A DNA stretch of 64,000 bases from Hypericum androsaemum (taxonomy: Eukaryota > Streptophyta > Magnoliopsida > Malpighiales > Hypericaceae), in assembly GCA_963995505.1 (NCBI GenBank), contig OZ023198.1, positions 2,976,001-3,040,000 of the forward strand, read 5' to 3'. Numbering within the stretch: position 1 is the first letter of the stretch; every line of letters begins with the position of its first letter. This document shows, piece by piece, positions 25,284-36,500 of this stretch. The notes beneath the pieces are model-generated. The model was given only the letters and a program-made list of their open reading frames with translations, searched no databases and was not told the DNA's origin. The position numbers and the translations under genes are program-made.

Positions 25284-25520
25284 CTAATCAACTATGGCCG
25301 AAGGATTCGTGATGAAGACAAAAGCAAGGCGGGAATCCGACTTGATGGTAGTATGGATAGTGCTGAACGAGTTGGCCGCCAAAGAGATAGCCGCCCGGAT
25401 TTCCAATAATTTTGCCCGAAGAGGAGAAGAGGCGGACAAAATGGAAGTATGACCTTCAACAACAAGGCCATTAGAGCCTCTTGCAACAACATCAGCACTC
25501 GTCCCGGGGGGGAATTCCAT
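25284..25520 (-). pseudogene. LINE RNase H-like fragment
   Basis: The frame reads ARGSNGLVVEGH, then SPLRAKLLEIRAAISLA, the pattern of the RNase H-like domain (RVT_3) that ends plant LINE ORF2 proteins. Upstream and downstream stops leave only about 78 codons. Part of the LINE at 25054. Confidence 0.7.
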
Positions 25521-25605
25521 CTACGATGCATCATAATTGAGCTTCATGGTGTCCACCTCGGGGCCACCCATGAAGAAGTAGACAAAAGGTCAACAGAATC
25601 AGGCT

Positions 25606-25986
25606 TCAGGTTCTTCTAAATTTCCAAATAGCTATCATAGCACGCCTAGCCGTATACCTATGGTCAATAGCAAGGCCATCAATAATGAATTTGTTCCTGG
25701 TATTCCAAATAGAATAACAAAGGTACATTGGGATAGAAAGGAGATAATGATCCATCGAATGGGAATTCATGGAACAACCCAACTTCATCCAGTTGCCAAA
25801 ACCATGAAAATCTACATCAAGGAATCTGCAATTTAGAGAGCTCTCCAGCCAGGTGGCCCGAGCACGAGAGCAAGAAAATAACATATGTAAAGCACTCTCA
25901 TCATATTGGTGACAAACAGAACATAGAGCAGAAGAATGTAAGTGTCTTTGATGAAGATTGCCTGAAGTAGGAAGGTCATTGTTCAT
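25606..25986 (-). pseudogene. LINE zf-RVT (zinc-binding) region
   Basis: The 126-codon frame contains CSVCHQYDESALHMLFSCSR followed by ARATW, the C-x2-C...H-x4-C zinc-binding pattern found between reverse transcriptase and RNase H in plant LINEs, then a tryptophan-rich stretch (YSIWNTRNKFI). It is a broken piece of ORF2. Confidence 0.8.
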
Positions 25987-26793
25987 GAGCCTCCAAAAAA
26001 AATTTTAACATTAGGGGCAATCTTGAGTTTTCACAAAAAAATCCAGATACCAGGGTCAAAAGAGGCCCTGCTAGGGCCCATACTAAGCCTAGTATGGTCA
26101 CACAAAAGTCTGATTTTCAAGAAGTGATAACCCTTTTTCACACTATATCACCCGTCTTTAGCATACTTCCAAATTAGTTTATTAGGCACATCAACATTCG
26201 CAATATGAATTTTAGAAATAGGAAGCACATAGAGGGTGGAAAGAGAGTATGCAAAAGATTCCAGTTCCAACTCCTAGTGTGCAGACAAATCATATAAGAG
26301 ACAGAGGTAACGAGTTATTAATAGGAGGAGTAGAAGTGACCTTAGAGGAGGGACAATTGAGAAGCCAAGCATCAGACCAAATATTAGTATTAAAGCCATT
26401 CCCAATCCTAGACAAGAGACCATCACAAAGGGAATGAGAGAAAATAACACAAAAGAGAGTATGCAAAGTTGATTTGGACTACAAAGCACTATATAGTAAG
26501 TATTTGTAAAGAAAAGAACTAAAAAGCGTAGAAAAACAACAAACAAAAGAGTAAATTAAAAAAAAACTAGATAAATAACTTTTCCCCGTGTAAATTTTCA
26601 TGGGCAAAAAGTTTAAGGGAAAAGTGCACTTTAGTACCCTGTGGTATCGTGAAAAATCCAGTCAGTACCCTGTGGTTTAAAACGTATCAATTGAGTCATA
26701 CTTATTCCAATTAACATCAATTAGAGGCCCGGGCAGCTGCCCGGAGCTGCCCGAACCTACCCGCCCGCTGCCCGGGCCACGTGGCCAGCCACG

Positions 26794-26838
26794 TCACCAA
26801 TTTTGATGACGTGGCGCCACGTCACCAATTCCTCCTCC
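26794..26838. promoter_or_regulatory. ACGT-core (G-box/ABRE-like) cluster in the left arm
   Basis: CCACGTCACC, TGACGTGGC and GCCACGTCACC follow CCACGTGGCC closely in the left inverted arm; the right arm (about 27157-27207) carries the mirror set. ACGT cores in this context are binding sites for plant bZIP and bHLH factors. Whether they act on SMC6 is inference. Confidence 0.4.
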
Positions 26839-27155
26839 TCCGATTTTCCTCCTCCTCCTCCGCCTCCTCCTCCTCCTCCTCCTCCTCCCCTCCTCCTCCT
26901 CCTCTCCTCCTCCTCCCCGCATCCCCCTTCTCCTCCGCGTCCTCCTCCTCCCCGCGTCCTCCTCCTCCCCGCGTCCCCCTCCTCCTCCGCGTCCTCCTCC
27001 TCCGCGTCCTCCTCCTCTCCTCCTCCTCCCCACGTTGCCCTCCTCCTCCGCGTCCTCCTCCTCTCCTCCTCCTCCCCGCGTCCTCCTCCCCCTCCTCCTC
27101 TCCTCCTCTCCTCCTCCTCCCCGCGTCCTCCTCCCCCTCCTCCTCCTCCTCCTCT
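26829..27155. repeat. (TCC/CTC)n polypyrimidine tract with CGCGTCC interruptions
   Basis: About 325 bp of almost pure pyrimidines on the + strand (GGA-type repeats on the other), with higher-order units such as CTCCTCCTCCCCGCGTC. It is the loop of the foldback element. Long open frames here (proline/serine or arginine/glutamate/glycine repeats) are a trivial result of the repeat. Confidence 0.9.
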
Positions 27156-27365
27156 TGGTGACGTGGTGCCACGTCATCAAAATTGGTGACGTGGCTGGCC
27201 ACGTGGCCCGGGCAGCGGGCGGGTAGCTCCGGGCAGCTGCCCGGGCCTCTAATTGATGTTAATTGGAATAAGTATGACTCAATTGATACGTTTTAAACCA
27301 CAGGGTACTGACTGGATTTTTCGCGATACCACAGGGTACTAAAGTGCACTTTTCCCAAAGTTTAA

Positions 27366-27595
27366 ACACAAAGTCCCAAATGAACTTGAACGAAAGCCCA
27401 CTGGGCCATCTACTATGACCAGCCCAAATTAACCGATCCTATTCCGGAAATCCTACACCCACCCGTAGGCTCAAATCCCTCTTCCCGCCACTCCGTTGTG
27501 GCTTCCCCCACACACTTCCCTTCCCTCCAGTCTCTCTCCTTCTCCGCAATTTGGATTTCTAGGGTTTCGAGATTTCTTCAATTTTCCTCGAAAGG
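27366..27595 (+). promoter_or_regulatory. Proximal promoter and 5' leader of SMC6
   Basis: The 230 bp between the foldback element and the SMC6 ATG hold TCCCGCCACTCC near 27483 (TTCCCGCC is an E2F-type site, common in replication and cohesion/condensin genes) and a CT-rich leader. No clear TATA box. Confidence 0.45.
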
Positions 27596-30500
27596 ATGGG
27601 CGACCCGGGCGGGTTCGCGGACCCTCCGACGAGGTCCGGGTCGGGTACGATCACGAGGATCCGGCTCGAGAACTTCATGTGCCATAGCCATCTCGAAATC
27701 GAGCTCGGCCCTTACGTCAACTTCATCACCGGCCAAAACGGAAGTGCGTCTCTCTCTCTCTTTGTTTCCTTTATTTTTTTAGGGCATAGAGTTTGGTAAT
27801 CGTTTCGGTGGGGATTACTTGCAAGTGTGGGTTTTAGGGCGAGGTTTTGAAGGAAGTTTAGTTCTTTAGGGTTTAGCGGAGGTTTTGAGGCGACAAATCT
27901 CCCGCCTTTTTCGAGTGGGTGAACGGAGATGTAGCTGGCTAGAAAGGAAATGACTTAATTTTTTTAGCCATTATAGGAGTTTAGTTCGGGGTAGAAAGTT
28001 GCTTTCTGTTGGTGTCCGGGGAAGTACTGGGAGTTCTTCCATGCATCGCCAGGAGAATTGGAATTTGGAAAGTAAATTTCTGAACTTTTGTGTAGTTGTC
28101 GAGCTCACAGATATGGCAAATAAAAGGTTGGAGATTGTTGCTCTTTGAATGAAGTTGATGGTGCTATTTTTTCGTTTTGGTTTGTGGAAGCTTTGTGGGT
28201 GGTTTTGGTTCGGTTCAATGATGAGAATTTGTGCAGGTGGTAAGAGTGCGATATTGACTGCATTGTGCATTGCATTTGGCTCCCGAGCTAAAGGGACTCA
28301 ACGAGCGTCAAGCTTGAAGGATTTCATTAAAACTGGTTGCAGGTTTGTGTTATGGCGATGCTTCTCTTAGTCCGCTAGTTGATTCTATGTTTTCTTCTCC
28401 AATTTCTTTTCTTTCCATTAACTTTGGAGCCGGTCTCCCTGCTCAGTTATGCTCTTGTGGAAGTTGAAGTGAAAAATGAAGGAGATGATGCTTTCGAGCA
28501 CGAAACATATGGAGATGCTATAGTCATTGAGCGAAGAATTACTGATTCTTCCAGCTCTCTTGTTCTGAAGGATCACCGAGGTTTGAACTTTTTCTCTTAA
28601 TGACTTCTATTGATTTTATATTTGACAACACTAACCTTTGATCAGAAAAGTGCAAGTCTAAGATCAAGGAAGTAAAAGTACATGGGGTAATTAATTATAT
28701 TTTTTTGAGAAATAGTTAATTATGTTTTGATGAGACTCTATTGGTGCGTGATACTTGAATTATCTTCTTCCTGGTTGCTGATAAGGAGCAATTTGGACAA
28801 TCACGGGCATTGATTGTGCTTATGTGGTGACCTTTGTTGGTTGGAAAAGTTGTGAACCTGTGATTGACCTTGCTGCCAGATGTATCAGTCATAATTTTGA
28901 AAAAGTAGCATTGCTAATACAAAAATTCATGGGGATGAAAGCCCTACAGTACAGAGTTTAGCATGAGATGGCATTACAAAGTTCTATACCAAGGGTTTTT
29001 TAATCATGATGTATGAATGTCTCTTAGTTCAGAAAGTTTGCTGCTTTATATCTGCTTTTAGTGGGTATAGACATTCCCCCGAACCAAGGAACTTAAAGAC
29101 TAGAGGTTGACGGGCCTCCAATATTTAACCCGATTCGTTAGGCCTTATGTATTCTTCTCGTAAGTAAACAAAGTTCCATCATAATGAACTCCATGAAAAT
29201 ATTAACTAATTTGGTTCTATGTTCATGTTGAAGCCCTGTACGTTTTGGACTGGTTCTGGCACATATTTGTAATTAGTTCTTCTGTTTTTGTTTGAAGTCC
29301 TGCTAATTTCATTTGAGGTGTTAGCAGGAAAAAAGGTTGCTACTACAAGGGATGAGCTGCGCAAGCTTGTGGATCATTTCAATGTGAGTTCTTTTACTTG
29401 AAATTTTAATGGTCTCTTTCGGCTGCTTGCCTTAATTATTTATGCAAATAGTTTCTTGTGTCTCCCAATTTCTATCATTTATGTACCATAATGTACTGAG
29501 CCCCTAACCATAGAGTCTAGCCTGCTTCTTTCAGCTCAATGGATATTTTTATAGATGCTGTGAAACTGAACTTCAAATGAACTGCTAGATGGACAGGATC
29601 TGGTGATCACTGTCATTTGGCTTCTGTCCATGTTCACAAAGGAAATTTGGTGTCTTCCTTTTGGTATTACACTATCGGCTGGCTGCTATGAGGATTGTGA
29701 AATGATTTCATGCTCCACTTGGCAACAGAGTCTGATCTGATGTAACCTATGTTCCATTTATGTGGCTATGTCTCCCCCTTTCGGGACACTTGGCATTTTT
29801 TGGTTGTTTTTTACGTGCATGAGTTGAAGATTGTGTTCTCATTGTTCTCTATGTCCACCGTCTGTCCACCGTCCGTTATAACCAAAACCAATGAGATTCT
29901 CTGGTTGGATATCCAACCATGGTTTGCATCTTCTTCTCTTAAAGATTCAACTCCGGTTATTATCTGGTGAAGATGTAATGTGTCTTTTTTTTTCTCTTTC
30001 TGTTTTTCATTTCACCAAAAAATTGGGACTCTGGTTTGATACCTTTTCATATCATGTGGATGCTTAATAAAGGTTCATTTTTATTATCAGTTTTCTGATT
30101 TAACATGCAAATTCTTAATATTCTTAGATTGTTAGCCTTTTAAGGCGCCCAGATGTCTTCGTCAATTCACAAGTCATGTGATTCTTCATTTTGCAGATTG
30201 ATGTTGAGAATCCTTGCGTAGTGATGAGTCAAGACAAGAGCAGGGAGTTCTTGCATTCTGGCAGCGAGAAGGACAAATTCAAGGTATCTTTCTATTGTAA
30301 CCATGTCTCACTTGAAGTGAATATATCTATTAAATCTGCTGACTCTTCTTTCTTCAGTTCTTTTTCAAGGGTACCCTCCTTCAATTAGTCAAGGATCTTT
30401 TGCTGAGTATCGATGAACAACTGGAATCTGCAAATGCACTTGTTGATGACTTGGAATCCTCAATAAAGCCCATAGAGAATGAACTCTCTGAGTTGCAAGA

Positions 30501-33500
30501 AAAAATAAAAAACTTGGAGCTTATCGAGAATTTATCACAGCAAGTCCAGCAATTAAAAAAGAAACTTGCATGGGCATGGGTCTATGATGTAGATAGGCAA
30601 CTGCAGGAGCAAATGCTGAAGATTGAAAAGCTTAAAGATCGAGTACCCACTTGCCAGGCTAAAATTGATTGGGAATCGGTAACTAATCTACTCTTAAGAT
30701 TGTTGAATCTGACATAATAATTCCATCGCTGATCCTTCCAACAAAGTCTAGCACCAATCATTAAGTATATCTTATACTAATTATGTGTCTCTATATTCCT
30801 CCCCAATGTTCATGAATGCGCTTTACCTTTAGGACTGCTTGACTTTTGCAGGGTAATGTTGAATCATTAAGGGACCTGTTCAAGAAAAAGAAAGCCCAAA
30901 CTGAAGAAATGGTTCAACGTACACAAGAAGTGAGAAGAAATCAAAATGAATTGCAGAACTCTGTTACCATGGTAGGTAGATGGGATGGAGCTTTACTTGT
31001 TACTTGAGCAATTAATGCTTATGAACGAATTTCTATCTACTGGGGACTTTGTGATAGCAAATAGGTGCTGTCAGGATAAGTTAATTGTTGAATTAAAAGC
31101 GAATGAGATCATTATGTAAATTTGTGAATTTGGCTGTAATACCTGATGCTTTGTTCCAACTTCCACCTTTGATCAGTCGCATTTACTTGTTCACAAACTG
31201 TTTTCTTGTTTTATTTGTTTAAATGATGTGACCTTGCAAAGTTTTGGCCAGGCTACAAAAAAGAAACTTGAAATGGAGGGGAAGCATCGCTTCGGAACAT
31301 CCCAACTCCAAAAAATGGTGAATCGTGCAAAGTTTCTGGAAGAACAAGCTCGTGACATTCAGGATAAACAACTTAGAAGTACCCAGGTTTTTTGTGTTTC
31401 TGAAATCACTTCTGTTCTTGCATGTCTCACGGTTCTTATTATGGAATTATTATGGATGTACCACCTTTTGTTAGATCCTTCATAATTTTGGTTTCCTCTT
31501 TGTTTGACATTTTTGAGGTCCATGTAGGAGATGATATCTGTCATTGCAAAGATTTATGTCACAAGTTTTTTTGTCATACCACTATGTTGTTACAGGCTGA
31601 AGAATCCGAAATGGAGGAAAAGTTGAGAGAACTCCAGCATCTGGTTGATGCTGCCACTGACGCTGATTTAAGGTTTGCTTCTGCAGCTATTTATACGATT
31701 TAGTCATTTATTTTTCTGATCTTGGATTTGACCTGCTGAACTCAGATTAGAGGAAGAAGAGAGAGCTTTATTGGAAAGACAGTCCCAGGAGCAGAATGAG
31801 ATGACCAAGATAACAAATGAGGTTATGAGATGTCTCAATTATTACTTCTATTATAAGGACTATATTTATAAATTCGGTATCTGGTTTGCTCACATCTGAT
31901 ATCTCCTTGTTTATGTATATTGAGGAAAGTGACTTGACATGGAAACAATCTTTTCTTTAGTTACAGCTGTTGATGATACTAGCTTCTTAGAGTTCAACTC
32001 TACGTGGCTTTTTGTAATAAGTTACATTTTTCTTCCTTGTTATTCCTGGCTCTTAGCTGGCATATGTGCATTAGCCGCACTCACCTAGTGCAATATGCAA
32101 GTCCTGCATGTGTTGTATTCCTTGACTAAAACATATGAAATGATTGAATCTTTCCGAGTGTAGATTGAACACTATAGAAGGAAGGAGCATGACCTGCGAT
32201 CTTCCATTCGAGATTGTCGCTCACACCAAACCAATAAGGTCAGCACCACAATTGTTCTTTTGACTAAAATTCTGGATGGTAAAAATTTGTTTTCTGTGAA
32301 CTTTGTTCTGTGCCGATGTCCTCTGATGGACCTTCTTCAGGAAGGTCGAAGGGCTTCACAGTAATTAACATGTGTTGTTCAACATGCTACAGTAAGTATG
32401 GTCTAAGTATATCTCTGTCTCCTCGGCAGGTTACAGCTTTTGGAGGAAACAGGGTCATTAATCTCTTACAGACAATTGAGAGGCACCACCAAAAGTTCCA
32501 TAAGCCGCCTATTGGACCAATTGGTGCTCATGTAGTAAGTATACTAGTATACTCTCTGATGGTTAACGCATGTAATTAGAAGTCCACGTAAGCAGTTACT
32601 TTGAACTGGAATTAGACCTCTGTGTGGCACTAATATGAGTCTTAATGATTAAGACTTAATCTCAACAATCTGAAACACTCACTTTTATACTGGCAAATTT
32701 TTATATGCTCAAATACATTTGTCTCTTGATGCATTACATATCTTCATGAACTTTCAGACGTTAGCCAATGGTGATACCTGGGCTCCTCCTGTTGAAAACG
32801 CCATCGGGAAATTGCTTAATGCTTTTATTGTCACGGATCATTCAGATTCCATGCTTCTTAGAAGATGTGCGAGAGAGGCAAGATATGATCGCTTGCAGAT
32901 TATTATCTATGATTTCTCAAGACCTAGGTACATGGATGACCAGTTCTATTTTTCTGAGTGCCAAGTGTTTTCAAGTTTAAATTGCCCAATTTCTATGAAA
33001 CCAAGAGGGTGGGTTTTGGCAGAGGACAATAGCATGCTAGCAGCCACATCCGTAACTAGCGGAAATAATGACCCAAATTGTTTCTTTTTTTGGATCTTTT
33101 TCCATGATGGCATTTCCATGTCTCCTTCGTTCTTCATATATGAATTTTTTTGTAAAGGTTCTTCATATAAGAATTTACTTCCTGATGCAGGCTTAACATA
33201 CCATCTCACTTACTTCCGCGGACTGATCATCCATCCACCCTGTCTGTTCTTCGTTCTGACAATGATACAGTGCTGAATGTGTTGATAGACGTGGTAATTT
33301 CTGTAGCTACATGTCTGGGTTTATACTGTTGGGATTTATAAAATGGAGAAGAGTGCTAGTCATTGCTTAAGATCCAACGAAGGTGATGTTAGTCACACAA
33401 CACACCACATTTAACTCTTTAATTCCATCACATACTTCTAAGCACATCAGGCACACTAACACTCTTGTGCATGAACCTTATTCCGATGACCCTTAAATCA

Positions 33501-36500
33501 TGAACATACATCATTTGCTTAAGCTATCTTACATGTTCATTTCTCATTCTAACGCCCCCTTAAACATGGAGAAGAATTCCACGCTGGAATTTATAAAATG
33601 GAGAAGAATGCTAGTGATCACTTAAGATGGGTGATGTTAGTCACACAACTCATAACGTCTAACTCTTTGATTTCATCACATGTTTATAGGAACATGATGT
33701 ACACTACCACACTCTAGTACATGAAAGTTATTCATCTGACTCCTAGACTGCTTACATTCAAGAACATACTTCATTGTCTTTTTACACTAACTATCAAACT
33801 CATGCTTATTTCACATTCCAAGCTAACATACACATGCTATATTTGCTAATATCATATGATCAGGGACATGCAGAGAGGCAAATTCTTGTAGAAGATTATG
33901 AATCTGGTAAAGCTGTTGCTTTTGACAGACGGGTCTCAAACGTGAAGGAAGTCTTCACTTCAGACGGCTACAAAATGTAGGCCAAGACCTTTTCACATCC
34001 TCGACTCCCGCTGGTACATGCGTAGAACATATACTGTTAACAATCCAACACATTAACTTAGTGGTGCAATTTCTCTAGGTTTTTGCGTGGAACTGTCGAG
34101 ACTACTCTTCCCCCAAATAAAAAACTTAGAACCGGTCGTCTTTGTGCTTCTTATGATGATCAAATTGCGAATCTTGAGGAAGAATTGTCGAGGCTTGGAA
34201 AAGAAGTTGAGGAATGCAGGAAGGAGAAAAGACATTTTGAGGCCAACCTTCAAAGTATTAGCAGTAGTCTGAGAACAGTGAAGGTAGGTTTTCTTTTAGA
34301 TTTTTGTGGTTCTCTTCCAGGTTGTCCCCCTGAATGATATTTCATGTGCACTTAGCTTTAAGAATTGAACCCAAAAATTTCCACAAACCTCAAGTGAGCC
34401 AACAAAGGAATAAATTTGTGCAATTTTTTATGATGCGTATTAGTGCATTCATGATTTTTCAGGTGGAAATGTTTTCTGGACCTTTTTCTCCATTGGTTAG
34501 ATGGTTCAATCTTGTCAGTTATATACTTCAATTTTTGCTCCTCTTGCTATTGTAGTTATCAATTTATATGTGGAAACTGTTTTCTAATGGAGGCGGGTAA
34601 GTTCGGTAGACTGATCATAATTAGTTAGTTGGACTGAAGACTGAGATTGTTGTTGTTGCCTTGGTTGTGGTCTTCATGGTTCTATGGCAGGAAGATCCAT
34701 TTTAAATGACTGACATATATCTGTTGTTTCATTTTCTTGGAGTAGGAGAGGCGCATGAATGCTCAACGGGAACTGTCACACAAGAAACGAGCTCTGGAGG
34801 ACAGGAAGAAGTCCCATGCGTCTAATATTTCAGCTGGATCAAGTGTTGGTGAGAGGTTTGAAGAAATTGAGGTTGGTCACATTACCTGAAGCTTCTTTCT
34901 ATCTGCTTCAGTTGGAATGCTTGGTAGGATGCCTGAGTGAAGTCTTTGGAATTATTGGTGTCTTGAGGTTTTTATGTTAATATTTGGCATCTCTATGCTT
35001 TGTGGTCACCTTGATTTTTTTTCTTTAACATTCTTCATCTGATGAATCTCAGAGTATACAAAAGGAGATCAGGGAAAAGGAGGTTATCCTTGAGGCATAC
35101 CAAAAGGAATTGGTTGAGGCGGAGGCAAGGGTCAAGAATCTTAGAGAATCGGTGGAGAGTTTATGTGGTATGAAGCTCTTTGTTCATCTCTTTTGAATTA
35201 TCTGTTGTGTCTGCTGATGTATGGCTTTTTGTCCATGCTAAAAAATGTGCAGAATCAGCAAGAGAAGAAATCAATACCTTGGAGAAAGCAGAACATGAGA
35301 TCATGAAGATTGAGAAGGATCTGAAGGCGGCAGAAGGGGTCTGTCATTCTTTTCGGCAGTTAACTGCATTTGTTTTATATATTGTTTCCTCCAGGTCTTC
35401 CAACAAGTTGATTTTGTCTCAGCAAAAGGCACATTATGAAGGTGTAATGAATAATAAAGTCCTTCCAGATATCAAAGCGGCAGAAGCACAATATCGAGAG
35501 TTAGAAGACATGCGCAAGGTATGCTTTCTGGACCATTACTTCAATTAGTTTGCCAGCCACCAGGGCCTTCCTTTTTCCGGTGTTTTAAAACTCGCCCGGT
35601 GAGCTTCCGGGTTCATGGTCTGACCGATTCAACCGGTTGGACTGTGGGCCATACATTTTTTAATATTAATTCTTAGATGAAGATCTGCCATATATTAACA
35701 TGATATGTACTTCAAACTATGTTCCAACTTTCTAATAAAATATTCTATGATCAATATATGTGACAAACTTTAACTCAACACTTCCAAACCGACAAAAGTA
35801 TTCGGTATTCAGCAAAACTCAAGAAATTAAAAGATATATAATTTTTTTTTACAACATAGTTCAAACATTACAAGAACACAAGTTTATTAACTAAAATTAA
35901 AAAAAAATCCAAGAATATACAAATTTTGTTCTTAATTATTTTCTATTTAAATATTTTTAATTTTTTAGTATGTTTTAAAAAATTTACAATAAATCTAGAA
36001 AAAATTCAATATTTATTATTTCCATATTCATACAGGAGAGCTGCAAAAAGGCTTCCATCATATGTCCTGAGAGTGAAATTGAGGCTTTAGGAGAATGGGA
36101 CGGCAGCACTCCAGATAAGCTTAGTGCACTCCTAAAAAGACTGAAGGAAAGGCTTCAGAAGGAGAGCCAGAGGTATTTTATTAAGTGTTATTCTTGGGAA
36201 ACTGTAATGGCAATGAAATATCTATGACTGGCTAGAATGTTTTGTGGTCTTTTTCCTTTGTGGCAGGTGCTCTGACTCTATTGATGACCTGAGAATGTTA
36301 TACAACAAGAAGGAGCGCAAAATTTTAAGGAAGCGACAAGCTTATCAAAATTTCCGTGAGAAATTGAAGGTAGGTGAAGTTCTTGCCTCCCGAAAGCTTT
36401 ATGATATAGCTTTGCCTGATTGATCAGCAAAATACTTTCAATGATCCTTTATTCATTTCAGAGAAACTCTTCTCCACTCACTTAAATTCTTTAACCATTT

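Larger units (their letters stand above)
25054..26476 (-). mobile_element. 5'-truncated LINE with 14-bp target-site duplication
   Basis: A LINE of about 1.42 kb on the minus strand. The poly-A tail appears as the T run at 25053-25059. Perfect GACTACAAAGCACT copies flank it (25040-25053 and 26477-26490). It carries the C-terminal zf-RVT region and an RNase-H-like region of a plant L1-type ORF2; the upstream reverse transcriptase and endonuclease are missing. Confidence 0.88.
26617..27356. mobile_element. Long-TIR Mutator-like foldback with polypyrimidine loop (copy 2)
   Basis: A 740-bp element with a perfect 9-bp duplication AAAGTTTAA (26608-26616 and 27357-27365). The arms of about 210 bp start GGGAAAAGTGCACTTTAGTA and are almost identical when inverted. 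They include GGGCAGCTGCCCGG-type palindromes and four ACGT cores each (CCACGTGGCC, CCACGTCACC, TGACGTGGC and CCACGTCAC or their inverses). The loop (about 26830-27155) is a TCC/CTC repeat. It has no coding capacity. It ends 240 bp before the SMC6 ATG. Confidence 0.9.

Noticed and set aside
26781..27226. Overlapping open frames of 60-130 codons on both strands
   Set aside because: They are translations of the TCC/GGA repeat loop (Pro/Ser/Leu or Arg/Glu/Gly runs) with no domain or splice support.
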